Source: Alistipes sp. CAG:831
GTDB lineage: Bacteria; Bacteroidota; Bacteroidia; Bacteroidales; UBA932
Reading direction: 5' to 3'
Assembly (NCBI GenBank): GCA_000432775.1
Contig: HF990349.1
Span: forward strand, 1 to 9,178
DNA: 9,178 bases
Position 1 is the stretch's first letter, and the number at the start of each line of letters is the position of its first letter. Position numbers and translations under genes: made by a program. The notes below the pieces were generated by a model. That model was not told the DNA's origin, searched no databases, and saw only the letters and a list, made by a program, of their open reading frames with translations. Shown in pieces: positions 1-8,200 of this stretch.

Positions 1-39
1 CACCGAATCGCGGGAAACGCTGCCGTTGCGGTAAAATAA
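1..39 (+). CDS. Possible C-terminal end of a convergent gene (12 codons, partial)
   Basis: Reading from base 1, the plus strand gives HRIAGNAAVAVK followed by TAA and, directly after it, TAG. This could be the end of a gene that converges on clpX. Twelve codons are too few to recognise a family, and other frames across this stretch are also open, so the call rests only on the tandem stop and on the need for something to lie to the left. It may equally be non-coding. Confidence 0.15.
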   Translation, partial: HRIAGNAAVAVK

Positions 40-58
40 TAGTTCCAAAGACCGCAAC
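25..58. terminator. Inverted repeat downstream of clpX, weak terminator candidate
   Basis: GTTGCGGT (25-32) is perfectly complementary to ACCGCAAC (51-58), giving an 8-bp stem around an 18-base AT-rich loop. It lies 9 bp past the clpX stop codon on the minus strand, where an operon terminator would be expected. There is no T-run after the stem on either strand and the loop is long, so it is not a textbook intrinsic terminator. It could be an mRNA-end stabilising hairpin or chance. Confidence 0.25.
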
Positions 59-66
59 CACCCAGC

Positions 67-1470
67 CTACTGCAGCGTCCCGGCAAACCGGTCTATCCGC
101 TCGCGGGCGTAGTCTTCGGTGATTTTGAAGGTCTTGCGGCCGCTGCCTGGGAGGTCGTACATCGGATCCATCATGATGGCCTCGCAGATGGAGCGGAGAC
201 CGCGGGCACCGAGTTTGTACTTCAGGGCGGTGTCTACGATAAGGTCCAGGACGGCTGGCTCGATGGTGAGCTTCACCCCGTCCAGCTCGAAGAGGTGTAC
301 GTACTGGCGCACCAGGGCGTTCTTCGGCTCGGTGAGAATACGGCGCAGGGCGTCGCGGTCCAGGGGGTCGAGGTAGGTCACAATGGGCAGACGGCCCACT
401 ATCTCGGGAATCAGGCCATAGGCCCGCAGGTCCTGGGGAGCAATGTAGCGCAGGAGGTTGTCACGGTCAATATGGCTCTTCTTCTCCTGGGCTCCGTAGC
501 CTACCACGCGGGTATTCAGGCGCTGGGCAATCTTCTTCTCTATTCCCTCGAAAGCACCTCCGCAGATAAAGAGGATGTTGGTCGTGTTGACCGGTATCAT
601 CTTCTGCTCCGGATGCTTGCGGCCTCCTGCGGGGGGCACGTTGACGATGCTGCCCTCCAGAAGTTTCAGCATGGCCTGCTGAACTCCTTCTCCGGACACG
701 TCACGGGTGATGGAAGGGTTGTCGCTCTTGCGGGCGATCTTGTCTATCTCATCGATGAAGACAATGCCTCTCTCGGCCCGGGCCACATCGTAATCGGCAG
801 CCTGGAGCAGGCGCGAGAGGATGCTCTCGACATCCTCGCCCACATAGCCGGCCTCTGTAAGCACTGTGGCATCGACGATAGCGAAAGGCACATTGAGCAT
901 CCGGGCAATAGTCCTGGCCAACAGAGTCTTTCCAGTACCGGTAGGACCTACCAACAGGATATTGGACTTCTCCAGCTCCAGGTTCTCAAGGGCCGCTTTC
1001 TCGGCATCGAGCACCTTCTCGGCCTCGCTTTTGCCACGTCCCTTCGAGGATCCGGCACCGGTTGCAGCCGCTGCGGAAACGGCACCCGTCCTGGCTTTGC
1101 CGGAAGCCGAGGCCTCCGCAGCCTTACGGGCAAACGCCTCGTTGATACGCTTGTAATGGTTGTAGACTGCTACCGCCAATGACTTCTTCGCATCCCCCTG
1201 CCCTATCACATACTGGTCCAGGAATGCGGTAATCTGACGCGGAGTCACCTCCAGAGCCTCGCACGAAGGGGCCTTGCCCGGCTCATGCAGCGCATTTCCG
1301 GAAGCAGGGTCGGCGAATATCTCGTCCCCGAAGATGGAACGCACATACTCCGACACCTTGATGGCGCAGTCCACACAGATGGAACTTCCGCCTCCCTGCA
1401 GCAGCATTTCCACCTCATTCGAGGTACGTCCGCAGAAGACACACCTGTCTACTTTCTTCTTATCGCTCAT
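67..1470 (-). CDS. clpX: ATP-dependent Clp protease ATP-binding subunit ClpX
   Basis: This is the AAA+ unfoldase that recognises tagged or misfolded cytoplasmic proteins, unfolds them with ATP and threads them into ClpP. The N-terminal zinc-binding domain has Cys10, Cys13, Cys32 and Cys35. The AAA+ module shows Walker A GPTGTGKT (175-182), pore loop GYVG (208-211), Walker B IVFIDEID (236-243), the RKH loop (284-286) and the sensor-2 motif GARGLR (421-426). The ClpP-docking loop reads VGY (323-325) where E. coli has IGF. At 467 residues it is longer than E. coli ClpX (424), because of an Ala/Gly/Ser/Lys-rich insertion at about 111-163, just before Walker A. The start at 1470 places the first zinc Cys at residue 10, as is usual. 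It is the last gene of tig-clpP-clpX, 6 bp after clpP, with no evident Shine-Dalgarno sequence. The identification is very secure. Confidence 0.98.
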   Translation of the reverse strand: MSDKKKVDRCVFCGRTSNEVEMLLQGGGSSICVDCAIKVSEYVRSIFGDEIFADPASGNALHEPGKAPSCEALEVTPRQITAFLDQYVIGQGDAKKSLAVAVYNHYKRINEAFARKAAEASASGKARTGAVSAAAATGAGSSKGRGKSEAEKVLDAEKAALENLELEKSNILLVGPTGTGKTLLARTIARMLNVPFAIVDATVLTEAGYVGEDVESILSRLLQAADYDVARAERGIVFIDEIDKIARKSDNPSITRDVSGEGVQQAMLKLLEGSIVNVPPAGGRKHPEQKMIPVNTTNILFICGGAFEGIEKKIAQRLNTRVVGYGAQEKKSHIDRDNLLRYIAPQDLRAYGLIPEIVGRLPIVTYLDPLDRDALRRILTEPKNALVRQYVHLFELDGVKLTIEPAVLDLIVDTALKYKLGARGLRSICEAIMMDPMYDLPGSGRKTFKITEDYARERIDRFAGTLQ

Positions 1471-1476
1471 TTATCG

Positions 1477-2154
1477 TTATTTTGCAGGACGGGAAAGAAT
1501 GTTGTCTGCCATACCGTAGGCAACAGCCTCGGAAGCCGTCATCCAGTAGTCACGGTCGGCATCCTTGGTAATCTTCTCTATGCTCTGTCCGGAGTGTCTG
1601 GAAATAATGTCATAGAGCTCGCCCTTGAGTTTCTTTATCTCGGCGGCGGCTATCTCAATGTCGGAGGCCTGTCCCTCGGCCCCGCCCATGGGCTGGTGGA
1701 TCAGCACCCGGGAATGGGGCAGCACGGAACGCTTGCCGTGGGCACCTGCCGTCAGCAGTACAGCGGCCATCGAAGCGGCCATGCCAGTACAGATGGTTGC
1801 CACGTCAGGACCGACGAGCTGCATGGTGTCATAGATACCGAGACCGGCATAGACCATCCCGCCGGGAGAGTTGATATAGATCTGGATATCGGCCGAAGAG
1901 TCGGTGGACTCCAGGAAAAGCAGCTGGGCCTGGATGATATTGGCCACATCGTTGTCTATACCCACCCCGAGGAAAATGATCCTGTCCATCATCAGACGGG
2001 AGAAAACGTCCATCTGCGCCACATTGAGCTGGCGTTCCTCGATGATGGTGGGGTTGATATAACCGGAATACACCTTGGAATAGGAACTCAGACGTGCTGA
2101 GCTCATTCCAAGGTGTTTCACTGCATATTTCTCGAATTCTGAAGATGATGCCAT
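1477..2154 (-). CDS. clpP: ATP-dependent Clp protease proteolytic subunit ClpP
   Basis: This is the serine peptidase subunit that assembles into a double heptameric chamber and cuts polypeptides fed in by ClpX. The catalytic triad is Ser128 (in GMAASMA), His153 (in HQPMGG) and Asp202 (in DRDYWM). The spacings of 25 and 49 residues equal those of E. coli ClpP. The strand and oxyanion motif NSPGG lies at 95-99. At 225 residues the length is normal for the family. The start at 2154 is supported because the N-terminal segment EFEKYAVKHLGM matches the short leader of Bacteroidales ClpP proteins; the next Met (17) would delete it. It lies 9 bp after tig and 6 bp before clpX, so the three are probably translated from one mRNA. 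No degenerate residues are visible. Confidence 0.98.
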   Translation of the reverse strand: MASSSEFEKYAVKHLGMSSARLSSYSKVYSGYINPTIIEERQLNVAQMDVFSRLMMDRIIFLGVGIDNDVANIIQAQLLFLESTDSSADIQIYINSPGGMVYAGLGIYDTMQLVGPDVATICTGMAASMAAVLLTAGAHGKRSVLPHSRVLIHQPMGGAEGQASDIEIAAAEIKKLKGELYDIISRHSGQSIEKITKDADRDYWMTASEAVAYGMADNILSRPAK

Positions 2155-2163
2155 TCCGCGGGA

Positions 2164-3486
2164 CTATTCGTTCATCTTGCGCAGCTCGGCGGAGCTGATC
2201 TCCTTGTTGTCGATGGTGACGGTCTTGCGGACAAATGCCAGCACGACGTTCTCCTGGGCCTTCTCGGCGATGCGGCGGCCCTGCTTGTCATCGGCCAGAA
2301 TATTGGCGGCGTAGCCCTTCAGATGCTCCTCGGGCACGTTGTTCAGGCCGTACATTGCGAACTGGTAGCGGGCCAGCTTCAGGGCCTCTGCGTTCATATC
2401 CTCCTTGGTCACCTCGAGCTTGTTGTCGCTCATGATGCGTCCCTCGACGGTCTGCCACTTGAAATCCTTGATGAAGGCGGGGAAGTCCTTGTCGATGTCC
2501 TCCTTGGAGAACTTGCCCTCATTGACCTGATACAGCCACCTCTTGAGGAAGTCCTCGGACACCTTGATGTCCGCCTTGTTCATCAGGTACTCACGGGCGT
2601 CGAGCATGAAGCGGTAATCGCTCTCCTGCCTGAACTCCTCGGTCATCTTCTCGGTCAGGGCTGCGTCAAACTCTGCCTCATCATGCACCTTGTCGGGGCC
2701 GAAGAGGGTGTCGTACAGCTCCTTGCCGGGCACTGCGTCCACATAGTTCTTCACCTCCTTCACAGTCAGGTGCCATACGGGCTCCATACCTGCGAGCTCC
2801 TCTTTCTTCACGCGGAGCATGGCTGCGCGGTCGGCCTCGTTGGGGAAGGTATTCACCACATCCACATCCATCTCATCCCCGGCCTTCTTGCCCAGGAAGA
2901 GAGCCTTGGCCTCCTCGTGCAGCACGTTCATGGCGATATAGGAGGCATCCACCTTCTTCTCGCCCTGCACCATGTCGGCTACAACGAAATCGCCGTCCTT
3001 CACCTCATCGCAGTTCTCCAGACGGGCGTACTGCTTGTAGATGTTCTTCTTGTACTCCTCCTTCTCGGCGTCGGTCAGAGTAACATTATAATAAGGTATG
3101 TGGTCCTCTGTGCTCAGGCTGATCTCAAACTTCGGGGCCAGGGCGATATCGAAGGTGAAGTCAAACTCCTCACCGCCGTCGAAATCGTTCTTGCCCTCGG
3201 CGTCCTCCACGGGAAGGGGCTCGCCGATGACCGTAAGCTTATGTTCTTCGATGTAGTTATTGAGACTGTTGGAAATCAACTCATTGATAGCCTCAACCAG
3301 AGCCTGTCCGCCATGTATCCTCTCTATCAGGGACATGGGTGCCATGCCCTTTCTGAATCCGCGGATCTCCGCATTGCGGCGGAACCTGTTGAGAATTTTC
3401 TTCCTGCTTTCTGCGTAGTCGTCCTTGACAAAATGGAATGACAGTCTTATCGTCAGTCCGTCATTTACTAATTCTTTTACTTCCAT
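2164..3486 (-). CDS. tig: Trigger factor, ribosome-associated chaperone
   Basis: Trigger factor docks at the ribosomal exit tunnel near protein L23 and shields nascent chains. The ribosome-binding signature GFRKGMAP lies at residues 43-50, the same position as in E. coli. Residues 1-130 form the N-terminal domain. About 150-247 is the position of the FKBP-like prolyl isomerase domain, starting at DGDFVVADMV, but it lacks the usual aromatic and glycine pocket motifs, as in other Bacteroidota as far as I recall. Residues 250-430 are the helical arms that hold substrate. Its 440 residues compare with 432 in E. coli. It is the first gene of the tig-clpP-clpX operon, with a perfect Bacteroides-type promoter about 40 bp upstream and a short AT-rich leader without a Shine-Dalgarno sequence. 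Isomerase activity is doubtful; chaperone function is very likely. Confidence 0.96.
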   Translation of the reverse strand: MEVKELVNDGLTIRLSFHFVKDDYAESRKKILNRFRRNAEIRGFRKGMAPMSLIERIHGGQALVEAINELISNSLNNYIEEHKLTVIGEPLPVEDAEGKNDFDGGEEFDFTFDIALAPKFEISLSTEDHIPYYNVTLTDAEKEEYKKNIYKQYARLENCDEVKDGDFVVADMVQGEKKVDASYIAMNVLHEEAKALFLGKKAGDEMDVDVVNTFPNEADRAAMLRVKKEELAGMEPVWHLTVKEVKNYVDAVPGKELYDTLFGPDKVHDEAEFDAALTEKMTEEFRQESDYRFMLDAREYLMNKADIKVSEDFLKRWLYQVNEGKFSKEDIDKDFPAFIKDFKWQTVEGRIMSDNKLEVTKEDMNAEALKLARYQFAMYGLNNVPEEHLKGYAANILADDKQGRRIAEKAQENVVLAFVRKTVTIDNKEISSAELRKMNE

Positions 3487-3524
3487 ATCGATTGTATATT
3501 ATTTTTCAAAATTGTAAAAGTCCG

Positions 3525-3555
3525 CAAAAGTAAATAAAATCCTCAATTTTACAAA
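3525..3555 (-). promoter_or_regulatory. Bacteroides-type promoter for tig-clpP-clpX
   Basis: On the minus strand, TTTG (3555-3552) is followed after exactly 19 bp by TACTTTTG (3532-3525). This matches the Bacteroidota housekeeping consensus of a -33 TTTG and a -7 TAnnTTTG. Transcription would begin a few bases on, near 3520, leaving a leader of roughly 35 nt before the tig ATG at 3486. The placement between divergent genes in an AT-rich gap supports the call, which otherwise rests on pattern matching. Confidence 0.75.
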
Positions 3556-3564
3556 AGAATGAAC

Positions 3565-3572
3565 TATATTTG
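3565..3572 (+). promoter_or_regulatory. Probable -7 element for tpiA-prmA
   Basis: TATATTTG fits the Bacteroidota -7 consensus TAnnTTTG. It lies 32 bp before the tpiA ATG, which implies a leader of about 28 nt. No TTTG occurs at the usual 17-21 bp upstream; the closest is TTTT at 3547-3550, which is too near. The promoter is therefore half-supported. It lies back to back with the tig promoter, and its upstream region overlaps the tig -33 box. Confidence 0.5.
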
Positions 3573-3604
3573 CCTATTCTATAACAAATTTAAGACGCTA
3601 AGAT

Positions 3605-4357
3605 ATGAGACAGAAAATCGTAGCCGGCAACTGGAAAATGAACACCCTCATCGAAGAGGGAGCCGCACTTGCAAAGAACATCGCAGACAGAATCAATGAA
3701 GTCCCTTCGGACGTACAGCTCATACTCGCCCCCCCGTTCACACATCTCGACCGCGTAAACGGCATCATCAAGGGCACCGCAGCCGCCCTCTCGGCCCAGA
3801 ACTGCGCGGACAAGGACAAGGGCGCATACACCGGAGAGGTATCGGCGGCCATGCTCGCCTCCACAGGATGCAAGTATGTGATCCTCGGCCACTCGGAGCG
3901 CAGGGAGTACTACCACGAGACCTCCGCCACCCTCAACGAAAAGATGGCCCTCGCCCTTGCCAACGGCCTGAAACCCATATTCTGCGTAGGTGAGAAACTC
4001 GAGGAGCGCGAGGCAGGCAGGCATTTCGAGGTAGTCGGAGCGCAGATCCGCGAGGTCATCTTCAACCTCAGCCCCGAACAGCTCGCACAGGTGGTCATCG
4101 CCTACGAGCCCGTATGGGCCATCGGCACCGGCAAGACCGCCACATCGGACCAGGCCCAGGAGATCCACGCATTTATCCGCAAGACATTGGCAGAGAAGTA
4201 CGGAGCCCTCTCCGAGGAGATTTCAATCCTCTACGGAGGCAGCTGCAAGCCCTCCAACGCCCGCGAGCTCTTCGCCCAGAAGGACATCGACGGCGGCCTG
4301 ATCGGAGGCGCCTCACTCAAGGCCGATGACTTCATTGCCATCGCACAGAGCTACTAA
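3605..4357 (+). CDS. tpiA: Triosephosphate isomerase
   Basis: This cytoplasmic TIM-barrel enzyme interconverts dihydroxyacetone phosphate and glyceraldehyde 3-phosphate in glycolysis and gluconeogenesis. The active-site residues are all present: Asn9 and Lys11 in GNWKMN, His96 in GHSERR and the catalytic base Glu168 in AYEPVWAIGTGKTAT, which also holds mobile loop 6. The phosphate-binding motifs YGGS (210-213) and GLIGGAS (231-237) follow. At 250 residues it is full length. The start at 3605 puts the invariant Asn at position 9, leaving no room for a later start. The leader has no Shine-Dalgarno sequence. It is the first gene of the plus-strand group and precedes prmA by 17 bp. Metabolically it is unrelated to its neighbours, so co-transcription here is probably a matter of expression level. 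Confidence 0.98.
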   Translation: MRQKIVAGNWKMNTLIEEGAALAKNIADRINEVPSDVQLILAPPFTHLDRVNGIIKGTAAALSAQNCADKDKGAYTGEVSAAMLASTGCKYVILGHSERREYYHETSATLNEKMALALANGLKPIFCVGEKLEEREAGRHFEVVGAQIREVIFNLSPEQLAQVVIAYEPVWAIGTGKTATSDQAQEIHAFIRKTLAEKYGALSEEISILYGGSCKPSNARELFAQKDIDGGLIGGASLKADDFIAIAQSY

Positions 4358-4374
4358 ACAGCCGAGGCACACCT

Positions 4375-5238
4375 ATGGAATATATCGAAATATCGATAGA
4401 GATCACTCCCTTTCAGGATGACTACGCCGAGATAGTGACCGCCGAGATATCCGACCTCGGCTTCGAGAGCTACCTCACCGAAGAGCCTTACCTGAAAGCC
4501 TATATTCCCAGGGAGCAATTTACGGAACCTCACCTGAAGACCGTCCTGAGCCTCATACCTCAGACCGACTTCAAGGTGAGGTATTCTTTGGCCCTGATAC
4601 CGGAGCAGAACTGGAACGCCCTCTGGGAGTCCTCCTTCGAGCCGGTGGTCATCGACGGCCGCTGCACGGTCAAGGCATCCTTCCACAAGGGCCTGCCGCG
4701 CACCAAGTACACCATAGTCATCGACCCCAAGATGGCCTTCGGTACCGGACATCACCAGACCACCACCCTCATCATCAAGTCGATGCTCGCCCACGAGAAG
4801 GACATCCGCGGGCTGCAGGTCCTGGACATGGGCTGCGGCACCGGCATCCTCTCCATTCTGGCAGCCAAGATGAAGGCGGCCGTCCCCGTACATGCCATCG
4901 ACATCGACCCCACGGCAGTGCGCTCGGCAAGGGAAAATGCCCGCCGCAACCGCACCGGCGACCGCATCCACACCCTCTGCGGGGACGCATCCCTCATCCA
5001 GGCAGACAAATACGACCTGATCCTGGCCAACATCAACCGCAACATCATCCTCGAGGACATTTCCACCTACGCCCGCGGCATGAAGCCGGGAGGCCTGCTG
5101 ATAACCAGCGGGTTCTATGAGGAAGACTGCGCAATGATAGAGGCCGAGGCCGAACGTCAGGGGCTGGAGCGCACAGGCTCCGACAGCCTCGAGAAATGGG
5201 CCACAATAACATTCCGGAAATTACCGTTCAACCAATAA
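4375..5238 (+). CDS. prmA: Ribosomal protein L11 methyltransferase
   Basis: PrmA is a cytoplasmic S-adenosylmethionine-dependent enzyme that methylates ribosomal protein L11, in E. coli on the N-terminal amine and two lysines. Residues 1-70 form the substrate-recognition domain. After it come the conserved NWNALWESSFEPV (79-91) and AFGTGHHQTT (121-130). The Rossmann-fold SAM-binding motif I is LDMGCGTGILS (150-160). ANINRN (218-223) sits in the catalytic motif IV position. At 287 residues it is close to the E. coli enzyme (about 293). The start at 4375 fits the family N-terminus, and a weak GAGG lies 7 bases upstream. It follows tpiA by 17 bp and precedes the protease gene by 29 bp, so all three are probably one transcript. 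The substrate lysines in this species are inferred from the family. Confidence 0.95.
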   Translation: MEYIEISIEITPFQDDYAEIVTAEISDLGFESYLTEEPYLKAYIPREQFTEPHLKTVLSLIPQTDFKVRYSLALIPEQNWNALWESSFEPVVIDGRCTVKASFHKGLPRTKYTIVIDPKMAFGTGHHQTTTLIIKSMLAHEKDIRGLQVLDMGCGTGILSILAAKMKAAVPVHAIDIDPTAVRSARENARRNRTGDRIHTLCGDASLIQADKYDLILANINRNIILEDISTYARGMKPGGLLITSGFYEEDCAMIEAEAERQGLERTGSDSLEKWATITFRKLPFNQ

Positions 5239-5267
5239 TTCCAACATTCAACAAACATTAACCGCGT

Positions 5268-8200
5268 ATGAAGAAAATATTCTACCTGATGCTCACGGCC
5301 GCGCTGGCACTCACGGCGCAGTCCGCAGTATCCGAGCTGCATGCCGCCAAGACGGGCAGCACGGATACTCCCCTGTGGATGAGATATCCCAATATCTCCC
5401 CTGACGGCACGAAGATAGCATTCTCCTACCAGGGCGACATCTACTATGTTCCCGCCGCAGGAGGTGAGGCTGTCCGCCTGACGTTCACAGAAGATTATGA
5501 ATACCAGCCTGTATGGTCCCCCGACAGCAGGACCGTAGCCTTCGCATCCGACCGTTTCGGCGGAATGGACATTTTCACAGTGGGCATAGAAGGAGGTAAG
5601 GCCGTAAGGCTCACCACACATTCCGGCACAGAGGCTCCTCTGGCATTCTCCCCCGACGGCAAGTACATATACTTCTCCGCCGCCATTCAGGACCCCGCAT
5701 CAAGCGCCCTTTGGTCCGGTTCATGGCTCACCGAGCTATACCGTGTTCCCGTTACCGGAGGCCGCCCGGAACAGATAGCCGCCAATCCTATCTGCTCTGT
5801 CAGCTTCGACACCGACGGAAAGTCATTCCTCTACTACGACCGCACAGGCAGCGAGAACATCTGGCGCAAGCACCACACCTCGTCCGTAGCCCGCAACATA
5901 TTCTACTACAACGCCGCTGACGGCACCCACACCCAGATAACCGTCAACCCCGGCGAGGACCGCGACCCTATCTTCACCGCTCCCGGCCAGATGGTCTTCC
6001 TCAGCGAGCGTGACGGAGGCTCCTTCAACGTCTATTCCGCAGCAGTGGACGACGCCGAGAACGCCACCGCCCTCACCCATTTCACCAAGCACCCCGTACG
6101 TTTCCTCAGCCGCGCCGACAACGGCACCCTCTGCTTCGGCTACCATGGGGAGATCTACACCCTCACGCCCGGCTCTGAGCCCGCCAAGGTAAACATCAGC
6201 ATCCTCAATGACAACATCAACCGCACCTCCGACCTGCGCCTTGCCAGTGTGGACGAGATAGCGATATCCGATGACGGAGAGGAGATTGCCCTAATCAGCC
6301 GCGGCGAAGTCTTCGCCACCACCGGAGAGTACGGCTCCACCAAACAGATCACCCGCACCGCAGCCGCCGAGGAGGGACTCACAGTATCCCCCGACGGCAA
6401 GACCATAGTCTATGCCTCCGAGCGCACCGGACGATGGAACCTCTACAAGGCGACCCTGGCCAGAGAGGACGACATGCATTTCGCATACGCCACCCTCATC
6501 AACGAGGAGCCGCTTCTGAAGGAAGGCAATGCCGAGCGCAGCTGGCCCTCATTCTCACCGGACGGCAAGGAACTGGCATTCATCGAGGACCGTCACATCC
6601 TCAAGGTACTCAACCTCGAATCGGGCAAGGTGCGTCAGATTACGGACGGCACCCAGAACTACGGGGAATTCGAGTACGACTGGTCGCCTGACGGCAAATG
6701 GTTCACCCTCACCTTCACTACCAACCGGCACTATCCCTACGATGACATAGGCATCGTATCCGCCTCCGGTGACATGAAAATCCACAACATCACCAACAGC
6801 GGCTATATAGACGGATCTCCCCAGTGGGTGATGGACGGCAATGCAGTTATCTTCGTATCCGACCGTCTCGGCATGCGCTCACACGCTTCCTGGGGCAGCC
6901 AGAACGACGTGTATATCGCCTTCATGAACCGCCAGGCATGGGAAGAGTTCAACATGAGCGAAGAGGAGTACGCCCTGTACAAGGAGAAAAAGGAAGCTGC
7001 TGAAAAATCCGCAAAAGAAGCTGAGGAAGCCGCAGCCGCAAAGAGTTCCAAAGGCAGGAAGGACAAACAGGAAAGCCCTGCCGACAAAGACGAGACAGCC
7101 TCCAAGGACATCCTCGTTGAACTTGACGGACTGGAAGACCGCGTCGTACGCCTGACCCCCATGTCCTCCAGACTCGGAGCTGCCGCCATGACTTCTGACG
7201 GCGAGACCCTCTACTTCCTGAGCGCATTCGAAAGAGGATACGACCTCTGGGAGCTGGAACCCCGCAGCGGCAGCATATCCCTGCTGAAGAAAGGCATCTC
7301 CGCCGGCTCACTGGCCTGGGGCAAGGACGAGAAGACACTCTATATCCTCGGACGCCGTCCTCAGGTAATGACCATGAGCAACAAGCAGGTGAAACCCATC
7401 GACTTCAACATGGAGATGGAACTGGACCGCGCCGCTGAAAGGGCCTACATGTTCGACCACGTGTTCAAGCAGGAAGAACGCAAGTTCTATACCGACACCT
7501 ATCACGGAGTCGACCTTCCCCAGCTGCAGAAAGAATACGAGCCCTTCCTGGCACACATCAACAATAACTACGACTTCACCGAGATGATTTCCGAGATACT
7601 CGGAGAGCTCAACGTCTCCCACACCGGAGGACGCTACGGCGGAATCCCTGCCGACAAGGTGACTCCCGCACTGGGCCTGCTCTTCGACATGCACTACGAC
7701 GGTGACGGACTCAGAATCGACGAAGTCCTGGAGAACGGCCCGTTCGACATCCTCAACTCAAAAGTGCACACCGGAACAATCCTCGAGAAGATTGACGGAG
7801 AGAGCATCAAGGCCGGTGAGGACTGGTTCCCCCTGATCAACGGCAAACAGGGCGAGTACACCCTCTTCTCCTTCTACGATCCCGCCACAGGTGACCGCTG
7901 GGAAGAAACAGCCAGACCCATATCCAACGGCCTGCAGAACGAACTGCTCTACCAGAGATGGATCAAGAGCCGTGCGGCCCTTGTAGACAGCCTCTCCGGC
8001 GGACGTCTCGGCTACGTGCATATCCGTTCCATGGCCGATGGAAGCTACCGTGATGTCTATGCCGATGTCCTGGGCAAATACAATCTCCGCGACGGTATCG
8101 TCATCGACATCCGCTACAACGGAGGCGGCCGCCTCCACGAAGACGTGGAAATCCTCTTCAGCGGTGAGAAATACCTCGAGCAAGTCATCCAGGGTACAAT

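Noticed and set aside
295..1182. A 295-codon plus-strand open frame antisense to clpX
   Set aside because: It mirrors a conserved, full-length ClpX and shows no recognisable motif or promoter of its own.
2323..3441. A 372-codon plus-strand open frame antisense to tig
   Set aside because: It is very rich in Leu, Val, His and Gly, as expected for a mirror of a Lys/Glu-rich gene, and has no domain. The opposite strand is a certain trigger factor.
3585..3592. A second minus-strand -7-like box, TAAATTTG, in the tig-tpiA gap
   Set aside because: Its -33 position would fall inside tpiA and has no TTTG. The box at 3525-3532 with its exact 19-bp spacing is far better.
3590..4168. A 192-codon minus-strand open frame antisense to tpiA
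   Set aside because: It overlaps a certain tpiA and the divergent leader, and has an unusual Gly/Cys/Val-rich composition with no motif.
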